From Candidatus Magnetominusculus xianensis (GTDB lineage: Bacteria > Nitrospirota > Thermodesulfovibrionia > Thermodesulfovibrionales > Magnetobacteriaceae), in contig LNQR01000068.1 of NCBI GenBank assembly GCA_001541255.1, positions 1 through 50,941 of the forward strand: a DNA stretch of 50,941 nt. Direction: 5' to 3'. Made by a program: the position numbers and the translations under genes. The notes under the pieces were generated by a model. It saw only the letters and a program-made list of their open reading frames with translations, did no database searches and was not told the DNA's origin. Shown one piece after another: positions 17,530 to 25,890 of this stretch (positions within the stretch are counted from its first letter, which is position 1; the number at the start of each line of letters is the position of its first letter).

Positions 17530-18072
17530 ATGGAAATCGCAGGAGTAGTAGGTATGAATACTCAGACGAATGTCGGCACAACCGACACATATGTCAGACA
17601 GCAAACCTATGCTCAACCTGCTTCCCAGCCGCAGTTCCAGCAAAACCCTGAAACACCTGCTAAGACAAAGAGCGGCACAAGCAATAACGATTCCGTGAAG
17701 GTTACTATCACAAATGCGGGAAAGGAAATGCTAAACAGCTCTCAGCAGAATGCTAAAGAAGCTGGAGGGGATACTACAAACACACTGACAAACTTGGCAC
17801 AGGGTGATACAACTCAACCCGGAACTCAATCCACCACAGATGCTAAGGATAAAAAACAGGAAAATACACCCCCTCCTCCCGAAAACAGTCTTTTTAGCAA
17901 TTCTGCTTATTATTCTGTGCAGAAAAACACCGAGGATAATACGCAGACTGTGGTAGTAAAGATAGTGGACTCAGAGGGAAACGTGGTTAGAGAGATACCG
18001 CCTGAGGATTTATTAACTAGAGCGTCAAAACTGAACATCATACCCAATAATCTTTACCATGCAGTAGGATAG
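17530..18072 (+). CDS. FlaG-like protein with long disordered N-terminal region
   Basis: 180 residues, ribosome-binding site GAGGAG. Residues 1-125 are Q/T/N/P-rich and look disordered, apart from the patch VKVTITNAGKEML (about 56-68). The C-terminal part, VVVKIVDSEGNVVREIPPED, matches the FlaG core in which a short beta hairpin ends in (V/I)REIPPE. FlaG proteins affect flagellar filament length. The usual family is about 110-130 residues, so this one is extended. It follows the upstream gene by 112 bp with no own sigma-28 site, so it probably shares that transcript, which ends at the hairpin overlapping its stop codon. Confidence 0.78.
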   Translation: MEIAGVVGMNTQTNVGTTDTYVRQQTYAQPASQPQFQQNPETPAKTKSGTSNNDSVKVTITNAGKEMLNSSQQNAKEAGGDTTNTLTNLAQGDTTQPGTQSTTDAKDKKQENTPPPPENSLFSNSAYYSVQKNTEDNTQTVVVKIVDSEGNVVREIPPEDLLTRASKLNIIPNNLYHAVG

Positions 18073-18096
18073 GGGAACGAGTAAGTTCCCCTATCC
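18067..18096 (+). terminator. Strong hairpin at the end of the FlaG-like gene
   Basis: A 12-bp perfect stem (GGATAGGGGAAC, 18067-18078, with GTTCCCCTATCC, 18085-18096) closes a 6-nt loop. The left arm contains the stop codon. The following bases are only moderately T-rich, so termination may be inefficient or Rho-assisted. Confidence 0.6.
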
Positions 18097-18225
18097 GGTG
18101 TTTCTGTAGTAAGGGGTGGGTCGCGCCTAGTGAGTTAAGTGGACTAGTGAACACCCTGTGTCACGGTAATAATTGCAAATTCAGCCTCCTAAACATTCAT
18201 AGAGACATCACTGGTGGCTTTCTGT

Positions 18226-18231
18226 TACAAT
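18226..18231 (+). promoter_or_regulatory. -10 box abutting the GGDEF-EAL start codon
   Basis: TACAAT (18226-18231) ends only 7 bp before the ATG at 18239. A weak -35 (GAGACA) lies 18 bp upstream of it. If used, transcription would begin at or next to the start codon and the mRNA would be leaderless. No Shine-Dalgarno sequence is present. Confidence 0.4.
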
Positions 18232-18238
18232 ACACCTT

Positions 18239-20005
18239 ATGGATAACAATATAGAGAAGCTCTTTAAGTTATCAGGAACTATTGGTGAAATCCACAACAG
18301 CATTTGCCGTAGCGCCGGTCAGCAGGATATCCTTACCGCTATACTTGACATTGTAGGCGCCCTTGTGCTGATCCTCGACAGGGAAGGACGCGTTATTTGT
18401 TTTAATCATACCTGTGAGGAGACCTCCGGCTATGGTTTCGAGGAAGTAAGGGGGAAGTGTCTGTGGGATTTTCTAACAAGGGAAGAAGACACGGACTCTG
18501 CAAAGGTAAATTTCAAAAAAATATTAGAAGGGAATTATCCAGCCGCGTATGAGAATTTCTGGAGCAGCAAGGACGGCACAGAGCATTTGATTGCGTGGTC
18601 AAGCACTGCCCTAGTAAACGAAAACTCTGAGGTAACATATGTGATTGCCACAGGGATTGACATCACAGAGAGAAAACTTACTGAACAGCGCCTTCAGTAT
18701 CTTTCCCATTTCGATTCCCTTACCGACCTGCCGAACAGGACGCTTTTTTATGATCGCTTAAGCCATGTGCTTGGACACTCAAGGCGCTATAACCAGATGT
18801 TTGCCTTGTTATTTTTGGACATTGATGGATTTAAGTTTATTAACAATTCACTTGGTCATGACATGGGAGACTTACTGTTAAAGATGGCCGCTGCCAGACT
18901 GCCAAAATGCGTGCGTGAGTCTGACACCGTAGCCCATGCGGGCGCTGACGAATTCGTAATAATACTGCCCCTGCTAGAACAGGTGCGGGAGGCCTCGTTG
19001 GTTGCTGAGAAAATTCTTGATGCCTTTTCAGCCCCGTTTTATCTGGATACACATGAGTGTTTTGTAACCATGAGCGTTGGGATAAGCATATATCCCGGCG
19101 ACGGAGATGACATAGACACACTGCTTAGAAACTCAGACATTGCGATGTACCAGGCAAAGGGCAAGGGGGGAAACACCTATCAGTTCTATAACCCTGATAT
19201 GAATTCCCGCGCGCTGAGGCGTCTGCAGTTAGAAAATAATCTGCGTAAGGCACTTGAAAAAAATGAATTCAGACTCCACTATCAACCCAAAATCGACCTC
19301 AACTCATGGTCAGTATCGGGGGTAGAGGCACTGATAAGGTGGCAAAATCCCCAGCTTGGCATGATCTCACCGGCAGAGTTTATTCCTCTGGCCGAGGAGA
19401 CCGGTGTTATCATCTCCATAGGCGAGTGGGTACTGAGGACCGCCTGTACTCAGGCTAAACATTGGCAGGACATCGGCTGTAATGGAATTCTCATGTCCGT
19501 GAACCTGTCTGCCAGGCAGTTTAAATCAAAAAATCTCCTCTCATCAATAGAGAATATACTACGGGAAACAGGACTTCCGCCAGGGTCTCTTGAGCTTGAG
19601 TTGACAGAGACTGTGGTCATGGATGATGCTGAGGCGACTATAAAGATTTTGAGAGAGATAAAAAATATGGGTATACATATAGCTATTGACGATTTTGGGA
19701 TGGGCTACTCATCACTTAGTTATTTAAAGCGTTTCCCGATAGACTGTCTTAAGATAGACAGATCGTTCGTCAATGATATAACAACCGACACCGACGACGC
19801 AGCTATAGCCACTGCAATAATAGCCATGTCTCACAGCCTTAAGCTAAAGGTTATAGCCGAAGGGGTGGAAACCAATGGGCAACTATACTTTCTGTGTGCC
19901 CTTGGTTGTGACGAGGCTCAGGGATACCTGTTCTCCAGGCCGCTGTCTGTTGAAGACATAGAGGTCTATATAACCAGTAAGGAAATCAAACTGGGCACAA
20001 ATTAA
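18239..20005 (+). CDS. PAS-GGDEF-EAL cyclic-di-GMP protein
   Basis: 588 residues, cytoplasmic, no transmembrane segments. PAS domain about 28-145 (ILDREGRVICFNHTCEETSG; then WSSTALVNENSEVTYVIATG). The GGDEF domain (about 150-315) has its signature as HAGADEF near residue 231 instead of RLGGDEF, so diguanylate cyclase activity is doubtful. The EAL domain (about 330-580) keeps its signature motifs: EALIRW (near 363), NLSARQF, ELTETVVMDD, DDFGMGYSSLSYLKRFP, KIDRSFV and AEGVETNGQL. The protein is therefore most likely a c-di-GMP phosphodiesterase with a regulatory GGDEF part. Its stop overlaps the next start as TAATG. Confidence 0.93.
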   Translation: MDNNIEKLFKLSGTIGEIHNSICRSAGQQDILTAILDIVGALVLILDREGRVICFNHTCEETSGYGFEEVRGKCLWDFLTREEDTDSAKVNFKKILEGNYPAAYENFWSSKDGTEHLIAWSSTALVNENSEVTYVIATGIDITERKLTEQRLQYLSHFDSLTDLPNRTLFYDRLSHVLGHSRRYNQMFALLFLDIDGFKFINNSLGHDMGDLLLKMAAARLPKCVRESDTVAHAGADEFVIILPLLEQVREASLVAEKILDAFSAPFYLDTHECFVTMSVGISIYPGDGDDIDTLLRNSDIAMYQAKGKGGNTYQFYNPDMNSRALRRLQLENNLRKALEKNEFRLHYQPKIDLNSWSVSGVEALIRWQNPQLGMISPAEFIPLAEETGVIISIGEWVLRTACTQAKHWQDIGCNGILMSVNLSARQFKSKNLLSSIENILRETGLPPGSLELELTETVVMDDAEATIKILREIKNMGIHIAIDDFGMGYSSLSYLKRFPIDCLKIDRSFVNDITTDTDDAAIATAIIAMSHSLKLKVIAEGVETNGQLYFLCALGCDEAQGYLFSRPLSVEDIEVYITSKEIKLGTN

Positions 20006-21003
20006 TGGAAATTCATGTAACTGCCGGCCCAGCGTGTCTTGCTGAGCCACGCCTTAGAGAACTTCTAAACTCAGGTATTACCGCCGTTAGGCTTAATATG
20101 TCTTATGCGGGCGAAGAAATGCTAACCAGCGTAGTGTCACACATTAGGGAACTTGCCCCCCACGTAAAAATTGGCGCTGATATCAAGGGAAGGAAGCTGC
20201 GAATCGGCGCTGTCCCATTTGGCAAGGTAATGCTGAAGGCAGGGCAAATGTTCAGGCTGGCTGAGGAGACAAAGACGAACTGCACTCCGGGTTGCGCATA
20301 TGTGAGTTATCCACTGAAACTCAAAGCGGGTGCTGTGGTATTGCTTGACGATGGCGCTATTACGCTCACCGTAACTGAGGTCAAGGACGGTGAGCTTATA
20401 TGCCGCGTAGAGACTGATGCGGAACTGACCTCTGGCTGCGGGGTAAACACTCCAGGGTTCCCCATTGAGCTTCCCCCGCTTAGTAAGAAGGACTACGATG
20501 ACATAGAAATATTATCGAAACTATCGATAGACTTTGTCTATTTATCATATGTGGAGCGGGCAGAGGACATTATCATACTCAAGGAAACCCTGCACCGCTA
20601 CAAGATGAAAGACATTGTTGTTGCGAAGGTGGAGCTTGCCGAGGCCATCAGAAATCTTGATGAGATATGTGCAGCGTCTGACGCGATTTGCATAGCACGC
20701 GGTGACCTGGGCGTTGAGATTGCTCTGCCGCAAATCCCCTATGTACAAAGACACATTGTAAAGACGGCAAGGCAATTTGGCAGGCCTGTATTGCTTGCAG
20801 GCGAGGTGATGTTATCCCTTGTAAACAGGTATAAACCCTTCAGGGCAGAGCTTACGGATGTAATTACAGCACTTGAGCAGGGGGTAGATGGTTTTATACT
20901 CTCCGATGAAACGGCAATAGGTGTAGACCCGGCAAATGCCGTAAGACACCTGCACGCCCTGATACAGGAGTTTAAACAGCGCGCAGGCAGTCAGTATGAT
21001 TAA
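20005..21003 (+). CDS. Short, divergent pyruvate kinase-like protein
   Basis: 332 residues against about 470 for a normal pyruvate kinase; the C-terminal allosteric domain is absent. Recognisable family landmarks: TAGPAC (usual TLGPAS), VRLNMSYAG (R, N and S of the nucleotide/K+ site), ADIKGRKLRIG (usual LDLKGPKIRTG), LDDGAITL, VAKVELAEAIRNLDEI (Lys and Glu of IAKIE kept), IARGDLGVEI and SDETAIG. The usual TQMLESM segment is replaced by AGEVMLSL, and the N-terminal RTKI is missing. It may be a degenerate or repurposed paralogue. Translation is coupled to the c-di-GMP gene by a 1-base stop/start overlap. Confidence 0.85.
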   Translation: MEIHVTAGPACLAEPRLRELLNSGITAVRLNMSYAGEEMLTSVVSHIRELAPHVKIGADIKGRKLRIGAVPFGKVMLKAGQMFRLAEETKTNCTPGCAYVSYPLKLKAGAVVLLDDGAITLTVTEVKDGELICRVETDAELTSGCGVNTPGFPIELPPLSKKDYDDIEILSKLSIDFVYLSYVERAEDIIILKETLHRYKMKDIVVAKVELAEAIRNLDEICAASDAICIARGDLGVEIALPQIPYVQRHIVKTARQFGRPVLLAGEVMLSLVNRYKPFRAELTDVITALEQGVDGFILSDETAIGVDPANAVRHLHALIQEFKQRAGSQYD

Positions 21004-21016
21004 ATATCTGTACAAC

Positions 21017-21748
21017 TCAACCGCTTTTTAATCCATTTTTTAATCCATCGGGCGGGTACTTTATATAACCCTCCCATTTAAAGAGCAGCTCCCTTGTTGC
21101 CCACAAATCCCCTGCACAGTACACTGCGATTTCCTTGTGTCTGCCAGCATTAAACATCTCCTTTACATCATAACCGGTCACACCATCAGACTTAGGGCTT
21201 TTTATGCCAAATGTCCTGCACCACATGTCCATACTAAAGCGCCTCCTGGCGGCACCGAAAAATGTCAGTTTATCAAGCAGGTCTATGTGTTCATTGCCAT
21301 AACGGTTTGGCATCAGGTCGCGCGTCGGCTTAACATTGTGTACTGCAGAGCGTATCATTATAAATGGACAGTCAAATCCACGACCATTAAAAGTTACGAA
21401 TTTGTCATATTTTCTTATTACATCCCAAAAACCCGCTATGATTTCCTGCTCTGTGCCAGGGCGATAGGTAATCCCGTCTTCTTCGATAAGATCGGGGATA
21501 AGCTCGGGGACGGCTTCAGCGCTGTTGTCTTCGGGCGCTTGATAATACACCACGCCCTTTCCAGTGTCTGGATTTAACATCCCTATGGCAACTATCTCAG
21601 CGGTGCTGGGGTAGAAGGAGAGACTCTCTTTTACCAATTGAATCTCATCCTCCGTCTTCGCCAGCTTTAACAGATAGTCCTGTACTTCCGGGTCGAAAGA
21701 CTCTAGGTCAGCCCCGGCAGTCTCTATATCAAATATTACCCTTGACAC
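21017..21748 (-). CDS. Predicted 3'-5' exonuclease, PolB-like DEDD family
   Basis: 243 residues, GTG start 8 bp after ctpA. Three exonuclease motifs are visible: FDIETAG (ExoI, D and E), FNGRGFDCPFIMIR (ExoII) and YCAGDLWATREL (ExoIII, YxxxD type). The arrangement matches the family of stand-alone exonucleases related to the proofreading domain of DNA polymerase B. The substrate in this organism is not known. It is the last gene of the ftsE-ftsX-envC-ctpA strand run and is probably co-transcribed. Confidence 0.85.
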   Translation of the reverse strand: MSRVIFDIETAGADLESFDPEVQDYLLKLAKTEDEIQLVKESLSFYPSTAEIVAIGMLNPDTGKGVVYYQAPEDNSAEAVPELIPDLIEEDGITYRPGTEQEIIAGFWDVIRKYDKFVTFNGRGFDCPFIMIRSAVHNVKPTRDLMPNRYGNEHIDLLDKLTFFGAARRRFSMDMWCRTFGIKSPKSDGVTGYDVKEMFNAGRHKEIAVYCAGDLWATRELLFKWEGYIKYPPDGLKNGLKSG

Positions 21749-21755
21749 ACCCTTA

Positions 21756-23072
21756 TTATGCGGCCTTGTTAAATTTCTTCATCACATCCCATGTCTTTAG
21801 TATATCTATGGCGCGCTGCAACTGAACGTCATCCTTTTCTTCCACCTCTACTGGCGCTGCCTCTGCCTCTTCGGGTTCCTGCCCCTCTGTCTGTTCATTT
21901 TCAAGATGGCCTTTCAGGTCTTTTTCTCTCATCACGGGGCGCTCTTTGGTTTTATCAGACTTCTGCTTTACTACTATATCTGGCGTAATGCCCGTGTTCT
22001 GTATAGATGTCCCCTTTGGGGTGTAATAGCGTGCCGTTGTCAGGCGCAGACCTGAGCCATCGCTTAATGGAAGTACACTCTGCACAGAGCCTTTGCCAAA
22101 CGTCGTGGTTCCTAATATAATTGCCCTGTTCCAGTCCTTCAGCGCACCGGCTACTATCTCCGACGCACTTGCGCTTCCTTCATTTACCATCACTACCATA
22201 GGGAGTTTCTCATACTTGCCGTCGCCTTCTGTAAAAAACTCCTTCTTCTCGCCCGCCCTGTCCTTTATATATACCACCAGCTTGTTCGGCGGCAAAAACT
22301 GTTCAGTTACCCCTACTGCCCCCTGCAGGAGACCACCCGGGTCATTTCTTAAATCCAGCAGCAGCGAGGTCACCTTTTTTTCTCTGAGCGCTGCCAGCGC
22401 CTTCTCTAAATCTGCCACTGTCTTTTCCTGAAACTGGTTTACCTTGATATAGCCGACATCTTCGTTGAGTACCTTGTACTTAACGCTCTTCACCTTTATC
22501 GTGTCGCGTACCAGGGTAAAGTCCTTCGGTTCTTTCCAGTCTGCCCTCATTATCGTTACCGTTACCTTTGAGCCTCTTGCCCCGCGCATCTTGCTTACCG
22601 CATCGTAGAGCGTCATCTTCTCTGTTGACTCCCCGTTTATCTTTACTATTGTATCGCCTGCCTTTATGCCTGCCTGATACGCCGGTGTATCCTCAATTGG
22701 CGCAATAACGGTTATCAACGCCCCTTTTTTCCCTATCTGTATGCCCACTCCACCAAACTCACCCTTCGTGTCTACCTTCATTTCTTTAAACAAATCCGGC
22801 GTCATAAAACTCGAATGGGGATCAAGGGAGTTTAACATCCCCTTGAGTGCGCCATATATCAGGTCCTTTGCCTTGACTTCCTCAACATAATTACTCCTTA
22901 CTATAGATATTACCTCAGTAAACAGCTTTAGCTCCTGATATGCGTCAGACTCTGCACTTACTGTCTTAACCGCCCACTTGCCGACTACAACACTGCCGCC
23001 TACAAATATTACGCCTATGGCTATCAGTGGCAATATCATCCATATTATCCAGAACCGCACAGACTTACTCAT
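21756..23072 (-). CDS. ctpA: Carboxyl-terminal processing protease (S41 family)
   Basis: 438 residues. An N-terminal hydrophobic segment (about 7-31) anchors or exports the protein. A PDZ domain (about 100-185; GGVGIQIGKKGALITVI) is followed by the S41 peptidase core, with the nucleophile Ser near 299 in NEGSASASEIVAGAL and the Lys near 325 in TFGKGSVQS. The C-terminal 60 residues are acidic and charged. These periplasmic Ser/Lys proteases trim or degrade envelope proteins, including peptidoglycan hydrolases. Placement right after an EnvC-type activator is common and suggests a joint role in septal wall remodelling. Ribosome-binding site AGGAGGATGA. Confidence 0.95.
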   Translation of the reverse strand: MSKSVRFWIIWMILPLIAIGVIFVGGSVVVGKWAVKTVSAESDAYQELKLFTEVISIVRSNYVEEVKAKDLIYGALKGMLNSLDPHSSFMTPDLFKEMKVDTKGEFGGVGIQIGKKGALITVIAPIEDTPAYQAGIKAGDTIVKINGESTEKMTLYDAVSKMRGARGSKVTVTIMRADWKEPKDFTLVRDTIKVKSVKYKVLNEDVGYIKVNQFQEKTVADLEKALAALREKKVTSLLLDLRNDPGGLLQGAVGVTEQFLPPNKLVVYIKDRAGEKKEFFTEGDGKYEKLPMVVMVNEGSASASEIVAGALKDWNRAIILGTTTFGKGSVQSVLPLSDGSGLRLTTARYYTPKGTSIQNTGITPDIVVKQKSDKTKERPVMREKDLKGHLENEQTEGQEPEEAEAAPVEVEEKDDVQLQRAIDILKTWDVMKKFNKAA

Positions 23073-23080
23073 TCATCCTC

Positions 23081-24244
23081 CTAATTCTCCCTTTTCAACC
23101 ACTGTAATGGATTTATCGGCTTCCCCTTATATCTTATCTCAAAATATATCCCCACGTCGTTTATTAAGCTCGACGTCCCTGCGCTTCCTATCGTAGTTCT
23201 CGCCTTCACTATATCGCCTGCCTTCGCAAAGATGGTACTAAGATTGGCATACACTGTATGATAGCCCATGCCATGACTCAATATTACCACCTGCCCAAGC
23301 CCTTTGAATACATCCGCAAACACCACCTTGCCATCGTACACCGCCTTGACAGCCGGGTCTTGTTCTGATGTTATATATATCCCGTTTCTGTAGACGGGGG
23401 TCTTAAACTGGGGGTCTTGGTGTGTGCCATATGGAATAGCCACATTGCCCTGTACCGGCCATGCCAGCTTCCCTTTCAGTGCCTTAAAGTCCTTGCCAGC
23501 ACCTGATGCTTCATTTTCTTTCTTTGTCATCTCGTTTTCTTTCTTTTCTAAAAAGCCGGTAAAACGATTAGATGTCGCCTCCAGCTCCTTTAACATCGAG
23601 CTGTACAAGGCCTTTTCCTTTCTCACAGAGTGCAATATTTCCTCGCGTTCTCTTTTCTTTTGGGCAAGGGCTGCCTCAGAGTTTTTTAACTTCTCCGCCT
23701 TCGATTTCAACTGTGCAGCCAGTGATTGTAATTTCTTTTCCTTTTCAGACAACTTATTTGACAAATCCTGGTAAATCCACATTTGGTTATATTCACTGCC
23801 TGACATCTTCGACAAATACCTCGTTGTCCTCAACATATCGTAAAAACTCTCTATGTTTAACAGTATCACTATTTTGTCAACATCAAAGCCGCGGCGCTGT
23901 ATGGCCTGCAGACGTTTCTTCAGTGAGGCACGTATTGTAATTATTGTCTTTTCAGTCTTTAACATATCCTGTCTTACCGCCTTTACGTTTTCCTCCAGCT
24001 CAACGACCTGTGCCTTTTCCTTTTCTATCTGGCGTGTGATCTGTTTTAACTCCTCATCCGCCTTTTCCAGCTCATCCAAAACACTTAGTTCTTTTTTCTC
24101 TGAACTTTCCAGTTTATCTTTATGGATTTTTATCTCTTCCTGTATCTTTTTATACTTGTCAGTTGCAACCTCAGCAAACACCTGCTCAAATACCATGCCC
24201 AACATCATCACTAACGCAACTGCCGTCAGCGCCGCCTTATACAT
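23081..24244 (-). CDS. envC: EnvC-type murein hydrolase activator (coiled coil plus degenerate LytM)
   Basis: 387 residues from the ATG at 24244, one base after the ftsX stop; an in-frame TTG inside ftsX is less likely. Signal peptide about 1-25. A long coiled coil spans about 28-255. The C-terminal M23/LytM fold (about 265-385) has lost the metal ligands: the usual HxGxD is RNGIYI and the HxH position reads GIYFEI. Loss of zinc ligands is the hallmark of EnvC-like activators, which switch on amidases under FtsEX control. The gene order ftsE-ftsX-envC fits this exactly. Confidence 0.93.
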   Translation of the reverse strand: MYKAALTAVALVMMLGMVFEQVFAEVATDKYKKIQEEIKIHKDKLESSEKKELSVLDELEKADEELKQITRQIEKEKAQVVELEENVKAVRQDMLKTEKTIITIRASLKKRLQAIQRRGFDVDKIVILLNIESFYDMLRTTRYLSKMSGSEYNQMWIYQDLSNKLSEKEKKLQSLAAQLKSKAEKLKNSEAALAQKKREREEILHSVRKEKALYSSMLKELEATSNRFTGFLEKKENEMTKKENEASGAGKDFKALKGKLAWPVQGNVAIPYGTHQDPQFKTPVYRNGIYITSEQDPAVKAVYDGKVVFADVFKGLGQVVILSHGMGYHTVYANLSTIFAKAGDIVKARTTIGSAGTSSLINDVGIYFEIRYKGKPINPLQWLKREN

Positions 24245-24245
24245 T

Positions 24246-25112
24246 CTAATACTTAAGCCTTCCAAGCGCCAACACCGACCCGCCTAACCCTAACAACATC
24301 CCACACACCGGCAGCAAATACAAAAACTGCAGCGGTATGCTTATAAATGCAAACATCGGTATATCCGTTACCAGTCTCCTGAAGAAATAATGATAAAACC
24401 CCATCAGCATCCCAGACCCTAGTACCCCGCCAAATATGCCGATTATCGAGCCTTCCAGGAAAAACGGCGCCCTCACAAACCACCTCGTCGCCCCCAATAG
24501 CTTATATACCTCTATCTCATCCCTATGCCTGTAAAACAGTATCTTCACCGTCGTATAACATATAAACGTAACCGAACACACAAATATAATGCCTATACTA
24601 AGCCCCAATGCCCTCAACCCCCTCTTTAATGCGTAGATTGAGTCCATCAACAGCTCACCGTATTCCACATCCTCAACTGCCTTCATCGACTTTATCTTCT
24701 GTATCAGCCGCTTGACCTCATCTATGCGTATGCCTTCACTTTTTATCTTAACGTCAAACGAATCAAACAGTGGATTCTCTACAAATCCTTTCAGTATAAA
24801 ATCGTCCTTTTTTAAGGACTTCTTTAGGTCGTCAAGGGCCTTTTCTTTTGATACAAATACTATAGACTTAACCGCCGGGTCAGCCTTTATAGCCGCCAGC
24901 ACGGACTTGTTTTCCTCGCTTGTGACGCCTTCCTTTAGTATGACCATTACAGTAAGCCTCTCTGGAAGCCTGACCGTCAGTTTCTCCACATTATATACGA
25001 TTATGGCAACGGCCACCAGTATAAATAACATTACACCTATGGACAGCATGGAAAGGAGATTCATCCACTTCTCTCTGACAATGCTCTGAAAGGCCAGCTT
25101 TAGTGAAAACAC
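24246..25112 (-). CDS. ftsX: Cell division protein FtsX
   Basis: 288 residues with a GTG start; its ribosome-binding site GAGGAGG lies within the Glu codons that end ftsE. Topology: a first transmembrane helix about 20-42, a periplasmic loop of about 120 residues (the EnvC-binding part), then three C-terminal helices (about 163-190, 212-240, 258-283). Motifs typical of FtsX include VEYGELLMDSIYAL and RDEIEVYKLLGATRWFVRAPF. It transmits FtsE ATP hydrolysis to the periplasmic activator encoded next. Confidence 0.95.
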   Translation of the reverse strand: MFSLKLAFQSIVREKWMNLLSMLSIGVMLFILVAVAIIVYNVEKLTVRLPERLTVMVILKEGVTSEENKSVLAAIKADPAVKSIVFVSKEKALDDLKKSLKKDDFILKGFVENPLFDSFDVKIKSEGIRIDEVKRLIQKIKSMKAVEDVEYGELLMDSIYALKRGLRALGLSIGIIFVCSVTFICYTTVKILFYRHRDEIEVYKLLGATRWFVRAPFFLEGSIIGIFGGVLGSGMLMGFYHYFFRRLVTDIPMFAFISIPLQFLYLLPVCGMLLGLGGSVLALGRLKY

Positions 25113-25114
25113 AC

Positions 25115-25777
25115 CTATTCCTCCTCCTCATCCTTTAACTGCCCAGTCTCAAGCGTAAACACCTTTCTTGCCGTGTTTTTATAGAGCATCCGGTTATGTG
25201 TGGCTATCAATATGGTCGTGCCTTTGGCGTTTATCTGCTTAAATATCCTCATTATCTCTTTTTCATTTTCTTCGTCCAGATTTCCCGTCGGCTCATCCGC
25301 CAGCATTACAGTAGGTTCTCCCACAATTGATCTGGCTATGGTTATCCTTTGCTGTTCACCGCCTGAGAGGGTCAACGGGTAGTTATCCACCTTGTGTCTA
25401 AGGTTTACCATCTTCAGAACACTGTGAACACGTTCCTTGATTTCCCTTTCCATGAAGCCGCGGATTCTCAGTGTCAGCGCAATGTTGTCATATACCGTCT
25501 TATTATTAAGCAGCTTAAAGTCCTGAAACACAACCCCTATGTTTCTCCTTAGCAGCGGTATATAGGACGACTTAACATCCGCAGCATTACAGCCGGCGAT
25601 AGTTATTGTACCAGTGTCGGGCTTATCGGCAAGATAGAGCAGCTTAAACAGTGTAGTCTTACCGGCACCACTTGGGCCGGTTATAAATGCCATATCCCCT
25701 CTTTCGACCTTCAAGGAGACATTACTCAGCGCCACTTGACCACCAAAGGTCTTTGACACGTTCTCTAATTCTATCAT
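25115..25777 (-). CDS. ftsE: Cell division ATP-binding protein FtsE
   Basis: 220 residues. ABC ATPase motifs: Walker A GPSGAGKTTLFKLLY (about 35-49), Q-loop VFQDFKLL, signature LSGGEQQR (about 137-144), Walker B VMLADEPTGNLD and H-loop ATHN. YPLTLSGGEQQ and the short length are FtsE-like. It ends in an acidic tail (DEEEE) whose codons double as the ftsX ribosome-binding site. It begins the ftsE-ftsX-envC-ctpA run and has only a weak ribosome-binding site itself. Confidence 0.95.
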   Translation of the reverse strand: MIELENVSKTFGGQVALSNVSLKVERGDMAFITGPSGAGKTTLFKLLYLADKPDTGTITIAGCNAADVKSSYIPLLRRNIGVVFQDFKLLNNKTVYDNIALTLRIRGFMEREIKERVHSVLKMVNLRHKVDNYPLTLSGGEQQRITIARSIVGEPTVMLADEPTGNLDEENEKEIMRIFKQINAKGTTILIATHNRMLYKNTARKVFTLETGQLKDEEEE

Positions 25778-25890
25778 CTATAGCTATGCTTTCCGAACAT
25801 ACCGGATTTCAATATATCCACCACACACTATTATAACGTAATATTTACTTGTATTGGAAGGAGTTTAACCTTGCTTTCTAAAATATTTGT

